Assembly: GCF_006715045.1 (NCBI RefSeq)
Contig: NZ_VFML01000002.1
Location: 124,001-188,000, forward strand
Source: Amycolatopsis cihanbeyliensis
GTDB taxonomy: Bacteria > Actinomycetota > Actinomycetes > Mycobacteriales > Pseudonocardiaceae
Length of the DNA: 64,000 nucleotides
Direction of reading: 5' to 3'
Shown here piece by piece: positions 58,979 through 64,000 of the stretch. Below the pieces are notes generated by a model that saw nothing but the letters and a program-made list of their open reading frames with translations, was not told where the DNA came from and ran no database searches. Position numbers and translations under genes: made by a program. Numbering within the stretch: position 1 is the stretch's first letter; each line of letters starts with the position of its first letter.

Positions 58979-59189
58979 GTGAACAGGACTTTCGGCATCG
59001 ACACCACACCGAGTGGCACGTCCGGATGCGCAACGGACTCCCGGAGTCATCCCACCCGCCTTCCTGGACCCGAAACGAAGACCCAGACGCAATCTGCTGC
59101 ACCACCAGGGAAAGGAGGCCGCCGGACTTGACCTCTGGCGCGGTCGAGGTAGCAGGCTCGTGGCGTACCTGCTGATCGACACCGAATGA
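58979..59189 (+). pseudogene. DUF222/HNH endonuclease remnant
   Basis: The GTG at 58979 opens VNRTFGIDTT, then the reading changes. In a second frame, TEWHVRMRNGLPE is followed, after loss of one base near 59047, by IPPAFLDPKRRPRRNLLHH. This matches the usual C-terminus of DUF222/HNH endonucleases of actinobacteria (a GLPEFIPP-type motif, then DPxRRPRRN). The whole catalytic middle is missing. What is left is a promoter with an SOS-like box, a start and a frameshifted tail. The last part (LVAYLLIDTE then stop) merges into the amidase leader. Confidence 0.65.
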
Positions 59190-59198
59190 GGAGCCTGA

Positions 59199-60602
59199 GT
59201 GGTGACAGCTTCCGAGGACGGGATGCATCTCTGGTCCGCACGCGATACGGCCAAGGCGATCGCGGGGCGGGAGGTGAGCGCATCCTCCGTCGCCGATGCC
59301 TACCTGGCGCGAATCCAGCGGTACAACGGCGAAGTCGGGGCGGTGGTCTCCCTCGACGAGGAGGGGGCGCGGTCGGCGGCCGCGGCCGCCGACGAGACGC
59401 TGGCGCAGGGGCAGGGGCACCGCGTGGGGCCGCTGCACGGCGTGCCGATGACCCTCAAGGATGCGCATGACATCGCCGGAATGCGCACGACGGTCGGCAC
59501 GACGGTACTCGACCGCGTGCCGCACGAAGATGGCGCCGTGGCCGCGCGCCTGCGAGCCGCTGGGGCGATTCTCATCGGTCATAGCAACGTGCCGCCGTGG
59601 CTGGCCGACTACGAGACCACCAACCCGATCTTCGGGCGCACGGCGAACCCCTGGGACCCCGCGCGCACCCCTGGTGGCTCCAGCGGCGGGGCGGCCGCGG
59701 CGCTGGCCGCCGGCATGACCCCGCTCGACATCGGCTCCGATCTCGCGGGTTCGGCGCGGCTGCCCGCCTCGTTCTGCGGCGTCTACGGGCTGAAGACGAC
59801 CGAGCACCGGGTACCGCTGACCGGCTTCCTGCGCGAGCCGGAAGGGATCCCCCGGACAGTCCGGATCGCCTCCTGCATCGGCCCGCTCGCGCGCGATCTC
59901 GACGACCTCCGGCTCGCCCTGGACCTGATCTCCGGTCCCGACGGCCGCGACAGCGACGTGCCGCCGGTGCCACTCGACACCCCGGAAGAGCGCCCGCTCG
60001 CCGGCCTGCGGCTGGCGGTCGCGCCGACCGTGCCCGGAGCGGACGTCGCCCCGGACGTGCGAGCGCGGATCGTGCGGCTGGCGGAGGACGCGGCCGAGGC
60101 CGGGGCACGGGTGGAGCAGGCCCTGCCGGACGTGGACTGGGAAGGGCAGCAGACACTCTTCGCGGACCTGTTCGCCGCGCTCATCGGCGCCGCCGATCCC
60201 GACGCCCCGCTGCCGGACGAGCAACGCACGTTGCTGTGGTACTTCAGGGCGTTGCAGCGGCGCGACGCGTTCATCCGCGAGTGGGAGGAGTTCTTCGCCG
60301 GTATCGACGCGCTCCTGCTGCCCGCCGCCGCGTCCACCGCGTTCCCCCACGGCGAGGGCCGCGGCGGGAACGGGAACGACACGGTGACCCTCACCGGCTA
60401 CCCCGACCAGGAGCGCCTCCTGGCGTTCTCCAACCTCGCCGGGCTACCGGGGCTGGCCGTTCCGGCGGGGCTCAGCGAGGTGGACGGGCTGCCCATCGGG
60501 GCCCAGCTCGTCGGACCCCGATGGTCGGAAGCGCGGCTGCTCGGGATCGCCGGGAGTCTCGAGCGCGCCGGCGTGCTGCCCGGGTTCCAGGCACGCCCGT
60601 AG
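59199..60602 (+). CDS. Amidase signature family enzyme
   Basis: A protein of 467 residues starting at the first of two GTG codons, five bases after GAGGAG. The Ser-cisSer-Lys triad is present: Lys in GVPMTLKDAHD, the cis-Ser in GGSSGGAAAAL and the nucleophile Ser in SDLAGSARLPASF. The length fits the family. It hydrolyses a carboxamide to acid and ammonia in the cytoplasm. It is monocistronic here, and convergent with the MAB_1171c-type gene after 33 bases. It could serve amides released elsewhere, but no direct link to the DMFase-like operon is seen. Confidence 0.93.
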   Translation: MVTASEDGMHLWSARDTAKAIAGREVSASSVADAYLARIQRYNGEVGAVVSLDEEGARSAAAAADETLAQGQGHRVGPLHGVPMTLKDAHDIAGMRTTVGTTVLDRVPHEDGAVAARLRAAGAILIGHSNVPPWLADYETTNPIFGRTANPWDPARTPGGSSGGAAAALAAGMTPLDIGSDLAGSARLPASFCGVYGLKTTEHRVPLTGFLREPEGIPRTVRIASCIGPLARDLDDLRLALDLISGPDGRDSDVPPVPLDTPEERPLAGLRLAVAPTVPGADVAPDVRARIVRLAEDAAEAGARVEQALPDVDWEGQQTLFADLFAALIGAADPDAPLPDEQRTLLWYFRALQRRDAFIREWEEFFAGIDALLLPAAASTAFPHGEGRGGNGNDTVTLTGYPDQERLLAFSNLAGLPGLAVPAGLSEVDGLPIGAQLVGPRWSEARLLGIAGSLERAGVLPGFQARP

Positions 60603-60635
60603 ACCCGGGGTGACCAGGCGAACCGAGCTGGGGCA

Positions 60636-61838
60636 CTACGGCGGTACGGCGGTACGGCCTGACGCGGCGAATGCCGTCGCGACGCGGGCAAGCCAGGCGG
60701 CCTCGGCCGCCAGGTCCGACTCCTCGGCCGGTTCCCGCCGGGTGTCCTCCTCGGCGGCGGGTGGACCCGCGTCCTTGCGCCGCAGGGCCGCCGCGATGTC
60801 CGCAGCCTCGACGGCGGCATCCAGGTCAGGGCCGCTCAGGCCGGTGGCCTCCGCGGCCCGGCGGTGTGCGGCCGTGCCATCCGGGTCGCGGTAGGGGGCG
60901 AGGATCAGCAGCCCGTCCCGGATCTCGATCACCCGGCGATAGAGGCGGAAACCCATGTCGTGTCGCGGCGCGTCTCCCTGCACCGCCTGTGGTGAGGTCA
61001 ACGCGATCTCCGGGGCCGCCCGGTACAGCGCCCGCCACAACGGATACAGCCGCCGGTGTGCCCGCCACTGGCCGGGCCACCGCAGCAGGCCGGCGATCCG
61101 CGGCCCCAGCGCGGGGATCGCGGCGCCGAGGATGATCGCCAGCACGGACAGCGCGGGCATACCCACCGCGAAGGTGCAGCCCACGGTGGAGAACGGGCCG
61201 GCGCACAGCGCCTCGGCCGGTGGCCCGGCGCCGAGCACCTCGCCGAGCACACTGACCACCTTCTGCGCCACGTACGCCAGGCCGAGCAGGCACCCGGTGA
61301 ACACCAGGATCATGCCCGCCCGCAGATACCCACGCGCGTGCCGGATGGTGCCCGCCCCGAGCCAGCCGAGGTCCACCAGCGCGACACCGAGATAGGCCGA
61401 GTAGACCAGGGTGTACACCGCAAGGGTCGGTTGCTCGCGGTAGAGACCGGTGAAGATCCCGGTTCCCTCCGGAACCCGGCTCAGGAAGAACATCGCGGTC
61501 AACACCGCGAGCGCTGCGAGCAACGCGCCCAGCCGCCACCGCGAGTGTGCCCTGGCCCGCTCCGGCGGGTGGCTGACGTGGCGCATCAGGGTGAGGAAGC
61601 CATACGCGGCGATCAGCGTGCAGACATTGGACAGCAGCCTGCCGAGGCTCGGAATGATCCGGCTCTCCACCGCCTGCACCGCCGGCGCCAGGAAGAAGAA
61701 CGCCGCCCCGAGTGCGAGCAGGATCACCATCATCGGCGCCTGGGTCGGCTTCCGTGGCCCCCGCCTGCGCCGCAGGAACGCCAGCCCGGCGAGGAGGAAC
61801 GCGATGAGCGCGACCAGGATGAACAGTGTGCTGACCAT
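60636..61838 (-). CDS. MAB_1171c-family membrane protein
   Basis: A protein of 400 residues. Seven or so helices fill residues 1-260 (FILVALIAFLLAGLAF; PMMVILLALGAAFFFLAPAV; GMILVFTGCLLGLAYVAQ). The cytoplasmic C-terminal part has the family's WRAHRRLYPLWRALYRAAPE and FRLYRRVIEIRDGLLILAPY. MAB_1171c-family proteins are called putative transporters but have no shown function. They are regularly encoded after an XRE regulator and an ImmA/IrrE protease, exactly the order here (all minus strand). Confidence 0.85.
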   Translation of the reverse strand: MVSTLFILVALIAFLLAGLAFLRRRRGPRKPTQAPMMVILLALGAAFFFLAPAVQAVESRIIPSLGRLLSNVCTLIAAYGFLTLMRHVSHPPERARAHSRWRLGALLAALAVLTAMFFLSRVPEGTGIFTGLYREQPTLAVYTLVYSAYLGVALVDLGWLGAGTIRHARGYLRAGMILVFTGCLLGLAYVAQKVVSVLGEVLGAGPPAEALCAGPFSTVGCTFAVGMPALSVLAIILGAAIPALGPRIAGLLRWPGQWRAHRRLYPLWRALYRAAPEIALTSPQAVQGDAPRHDMGFRLYRRVIEIRDGLLILAPYRDPDGTAAHRRAAEATGLSGPDLDAAVEAADIAAALRRKDAGPPAAEEDTRREPAEESDLAAEAAWLARVATAFAASGRTAVPP

Positions 61839-61907
61839 ACTCCCCGTCTTCTCGACGTCTTCTCGCCGAACGCGACGCCCAGCGGCGAGGTAGCTTACCG
61901 GGCACGC

Positions 61908-62549
61908 TCAGAAACCGAAGATGTCCTTGACCCGCGCCATCCGCTCGGCCACCTCGGGCGGCAGGGGGCGGTCGGTCAGCTGGGCGCGCCGGCTACCGGC
62001 TTGCTGCCACAGCAGGGAGGCGATCATCTCTGCCTCCTGCTCGTCCTCGCTGGAGTACGCCGAGCGGGCGAACAGGTGCTCGATCAGCTCCGGCCGCACG
62101 TGCGGAGCCATCCGGGCCGCGTCGCCGACGCTGAGCAGGCACTCGCCCTCGTGTTCGGCGATCATATGGCCGACCTCGTGCAGGATGATGTGGTCCTGGT
62201 GCAGGGAGCTGGTCTGCGCGGCGTAGACGATCACGTCGCGGTCGGCCTCCCGCACCCACATCCCGCAGGTTCCGCCCGCGGCCCGGGCCGTCGGATACAG
62301 GTCGATGGGCCTGCCCCGGTGCTGCTCCAGCCGATCCACCAACTGATCGACGTCCAGCGGCACCGGGATTCCGACGGAACGTTCCAGCTCGCGCACCCGT
62401 GCCTCGCTGCGTCGCCGCAACTCCGCATAACGCACGGCGGTGTCACTCCTCCCGACAGCCCCCGCCAGAGGCGGATCCGCTGTCCGGGCCAGCCTCATAC
62501 AGGCGGCCTGGTGCCTCCCCTCACCACGATCCCGCCCGCCGGACATCAT
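61908..62549 (-). CDS. ImmA/IrrE-family metallopeptidase
   Basis: A protein of 213 residues from the ATG at 62549, one base after the regulator stop. The zinc motif HEVGHMIAEHE (HExxH plus a nearby Glu) lies around residue 126. Surrounding marks are GRPIDLYPT and GTCGMWVREADRDVIVYAA. ImmA and IrrE proteins cleave XRE-type repressors to release gene expression under stress. The XRE gene directly upstream is the probable target. Confidence 0.9.
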   Translation of the reverse strand: MMSGGRDRGEGRHQAACMRLARTADPPLAGAVGRSDTAVRYAELRRRSEARVRELERSVGIPVPLDVDQLVDRLEQHRGRPIDLYPTARAAGGTCGMWVREADRDVIVYAAQTSSLHQDHIILHEVGHMIAEHEGECLLSVGDAARMAPHVRPELIEHLFARSAYSSEDEQEAEMIASLLWQQAGSRRAQLTDRPLPPEVAERMARVKDIFGF

Positions 62550-62550
62550 G

Positions 62551-63012
62551 TCACGCTTCGTCCGCCTCCGCGGCGGCACTACTACCCCGCCTGCGGCGGC
62601 GGGGGCCGGTCGAGCGGTCCTCGTACCGCCCGAGCTCGCTGATGATGTTGACCACCGAACGGCGCGCCTCCGGACTCAACTTCATCGTCCGCAAGGCGAC
62701 ATCGCGGACCTCGGCGTCCCGCATCGCCTGCAGGATCTCGATCTCGTCGTCGATCAGCTTCGCCTGCGCGTCGTCGAAGAAGTACGCCACCGGGACACCG
62801 AAGAAGTCGGCGAGCGCCTCGAGATGGTGCTTGGTCGGGTTGTCCCGCAGGCCCTTGCGGAGTTGCCAGATGTAGGCGGCCGAGATGGTGGGGCCGTCCT
62901 TGGCCTTGATCGCCTGCGCGACCTCCTCGTAGCTGTACGGGCCACGGTCGGCGGGATGCACCACCGTGAGCAGGTGATCGAGCTTCTGCGCGAGCGATCG
63001 CCCCTCAGTCAT
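62551..63012 (-). CDS. XRE-family transcriptional regulator
   Basis: A protein of 153 residues from the ATG at 63012 with GAAAGG nine bases before it; an ATG at 63042 would add ten residues. The helix-turn-helix lies at about residues 25-75 (SYEEVAQAIKAKDGPTISAA, YIWQLRKGLRDNPTKHHLEA), followed by FFGVPVAYFFDD. The C-terminal half is helical with a basic tail (PRRRRRGSS). It is the first gene of the XRE-ImmA-MAB_1171c unit. The imperfect repeat GTAAC(AC)TCA/TGAGTTAC at 63032-63058 overlaps its leader and may be its own operator. Confidence 0.9.
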   Translation of the reverse strand: MTEGRSLAQKLDHLLTVVHPADRGPYSYEEVAQAIKAKDGPTISAAYIWQLRKGLRDNPTKHHLEALADFFGVPVAYFFDDAQAKLIDDEIEILQAMRDAEVRDVALRTMKLSPEARRSVVNIISELGRYEDRSTGPRRRRRGSSAAAEADEA

Positions 63013-63079
63013 GTCGCGCAACCTTTCCCCAGTAACACTCATGCCAGTAGTGAGTTACAGCCTAGCTCGTTTACATCAG

Positions 63080-63108
63080 TTGAGAGTATCGCAGCTCCGG
63101 CTTATGCT
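63080..63108 (+). promoter_or_regulatory. Consensus-like promoter of a candidate small RNA
   Basis: TTGAGA at 63080-63085 and TATGCT at 63103-63108 are separated by exactly 17 bases, a strong housekeeping-type promoter on the plus strand. No coding start follows. Confidence 0.65.
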
Positions 63109-63114
63109 ATCCAC

Positions 63115-63180
63115 CTCGGACGTAAACCGAGATAAACGGCCGGGCATCTCCTGGGGGTAGGTGCCCGGCCGTTTCTGTCT
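63115..63180 (+). ncRNA. Candidate small RNA, about 65 nt
   Basis: Transcription from the promoter at 63080-63108 should begin near 63115. The RNA would open with a five-pair hairpin (CTCGG-seven bases-CCGAG, 63115-63131) and end in a strong terminator hairpin (63134-63174) with T-rich 3' flank. It contains no start codon with a ribosome site. Divergent from the XRE gene. No match to a known RNA family is claimed. Confidence 0.5.
63134..63174 (+). terminator. Strong intrinsic terminator
   Basis: Perfect 13-base stem (AAACGGCCGGGCA at 63134-63146 with its complement at 63162-63174), loop of 15 bases, then CTGTCT. No recognised plus-strand gene ends just before it, so it most likely ends the small RNA. 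Confidence 0.8.
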
Positions 63181-63252
63181 ACAAATCCCTCACCAGCCGT
63201 TGACCGGCACACCCTCGGTGACCGAGCTTCACATCGAACAACGTTCACGTCA

Positions 63253-63787
63253 GTGCATGGCGTCCACATATGCAAAGAAGTCGCTGCGTTCACCGAGTCC
63301 ACCGGGCCGTACCTGCTGCGGTGGTTCGACCGGAACCTGGGCGCGGGCAGGTACGAGGTGGTACCGCCCCGGCCGGGCCGGGTGGCGGCAGGGCCGGTCT
63401 CGCCGAGGGCGAGAACGTCTACCTGATGGCGGGTTCGGCCAGCCCCGAGGGGCAGCGCGCCTTCGCCGCGTTCGCCGCATCGCCGGAAGGCCAGCGCATC
63501 GCGATGGCCGGTGACGAGGACGGCGCCTTCGTGCGGCTCCCGGTGAACACCGAGGTGGACATGTCCCAGATCCGTTCCGACCAGCGCTGGTCGGTGTTCG
63601 ACGAGGTCTACGACCCTACGGCCGCTACGTGCCGAACGTGCCCAACTGGACATCGCTGCGCCAGCAGTCCGCCGAGGCGATCAACGCGTGGCCGCCGACT
63701 GCTCCGCGCGACCGCAGCAGCGGATGACCGAACTGGCAGGCCGGTTCACCGAGGAAGCTGAGGAAGCAGGGGGTGCTCGCGCGTTGA
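63253..63787 (+). pseudogene. Sugar ABC solute-binding protein, truncated and frameshifted
   Basis: Only the C-terminal half of a family 1 solute-binding protein is present. Its pieces in order are KEVAAFTESTGPYLLRWFD, AEGENVYLMAGSASPEG, DEDGAFVRLPVNTEVDMSQI, RYVPNVPNWTSLRQQSAEAI, PQQRMTELAGRFTEE and LRKQGVLAR then TGA. The reading frame must change near 63366, 63615, 63688 and 63755: three single-base losses and one gain. There is no N-terminus, signal or lipobox; the left end joins unrelated DNA near 63270. Codon use outside the shifts still looks fully coding, so the damage is recent or comes from sequence errors at a contig end. Confidence 0.8.
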
Positions 63788-64000
63788 GCCGCGCCGACCA
63801 GCGGGAACGCCGGGCGGGCGTGGTGCGGCGCGGCGCGGTCTGGTGCCCTGGTTGTTCCTCGCGCCCGCGCTGCTGCTGTTCCTGTACTTCAAGCTCATCC
63901 CGATCGGCAGGGCCATCGGGATGAGCTTCTACGAGGTGCGGCCGTTCCTCGGTAACGAGTGGGTGGGCCTGGTGGACAACTACGGCGAGGTCGTCGGCAG
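63784..64000 (+). pseudogene. Sugar ABC permease (MalF-like), 5' part with frameshift
   Basis: A TTG at 63784 overlaps the binding-protein stop and begins SRADQRERRAGVVRRGA. The frame then slips by one near 63838 and continues LVPWLFLAPALLLFLYFKLI, PIGRAIGMSFYEVRPFLGN, EWVGLVDNYGEVVG to the window edge. This is the typical first helix and start of a carbohydrate permease. The rest lies beyond the window. Whether the shift is real or an error decides if this is a gene or a pseudogene. Confidence 0.75.

Noticed and set aside
63115..63180. Assignment of the small RNA to the actinobacterial 6C family
   Set aside because: The plus-strand RNA has a G-rich terminator loop, not the paired C-rich loops of 6C RNA, and only one large hairpin.
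63175..63252. Gene between the small RNA terminator and the binding-protein remnant
   Set aside because: No start with ribosome site and no coding bias; I see nothing there but a possible deletion junction near 63270.

Overview
The window is about 64 kb of very GC-rich DNA with strong G/C bias at third codon positions. It has many ATGA/GTGA start-stop overlaps, GTG starts and several apparently leaderless genes. Together with the gene families present (MAB_1171c-type transporter, a DUF222/HNH endonuclease remnant, dual IclR regulators, a mycobacterial-type Ku, a DasR-like operator), this points to an actinomycete chromosome. A member of the Pseudonocardiales (Amycolatopsis-like) is my best guess, but that is inference only. 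No rRNA, tRNA, CRISPR array or intact transposon was seen.

Layout. 1-6007 (minus): a MoxR ATPase / DUF58 / transglutaminase-fold membrane protein / propeller-PKD protein operon; the last gene is cut by the left edge. 6223-10516: housekeeping and stress genes (tandem universal stress protein, a CBS-domain remnant, an ECF-like sigma factor, a Cys-rich small protein, Ku, a TenA-like protein, a small membrane protein). 10708-14215: a secreted GH18 chitinase and a secreted S1 protease, divergently transcribed, with DasR-like and LacI-type operators between them. 14212-23500: an aromatic-acid island (TPP enzyme, IclR, sodium:solute symporter with DUF485 partner, PobA, second IclR, aldehyde dehydrogenase, GATase1-AraC regulator). 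It could feed a benzoylformate/benzaldehyde-type substrate through hydroxybenzoate to protocatechuate.

23497-38189 (minus): a tightly packed 13-gene run led by an HDAC-fold amidohydrolase. It continues with a branched-chain-type ABC importer (LivF, a LivM-LivG fusion, LivK, LivH), dienelactone hydrolase, Zn-alcohol dehydrogenase, methyltransferase-fold protein, SDR, an N,N-dimethylformamidase large-subunit-like protein, an HSL esterase and an aldo/keto reductase, with a LuxR regulator behind it. Several members have altered key motifs. This is the best candidate for an undescribed catabolic system, probably import and breakdown of an amide or N-acyl compound.

38472-50148 (plus): a nine-gene aryl-amine operon. 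It holds aldehyde dehydrogenase, topaquinone copper amine oxidase, MoaF, a fused FAH-RraA enzyme, a DapA-family lyase, HpaE-like dehydrogenase, HpaD-like ring-cleavage dioxygenase, GMC oxidoreductase and a FeaR-like AraC activator. The set fits amine to aldehyde to homoprotocatechuate to meta-cleavage. No 4-hydroxyphenylacetate hydroxylase is present, so a catecholic amine such as dopamine fits better than tyramine. The lower pathway is unusual because HpaF, HpaH and HpaI are replaced by, or missing beside, FAH-RraA and DapA.

50230-54955: an SDR divergent from a ribose-type ABC transporter. 54952-58911: DNA repair and RNA processing genes (RecQ, an AlkB-like dioxygenase with a LexA box, a hydrolase, a 2'-5' RNA ligase-like protein). 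58979-60602: a decayed DUF222/HNH remnant with an SOS-like box, then an amidase. 60636-63012: an XRE / ImmA-IrrE / MAB_1171c triad, followed by a candidate small RNA with its own promoter and terminator. 63253-64000: a truncated sugar-binding lipoprotein and a permease start carrying five single-base frameshifts.
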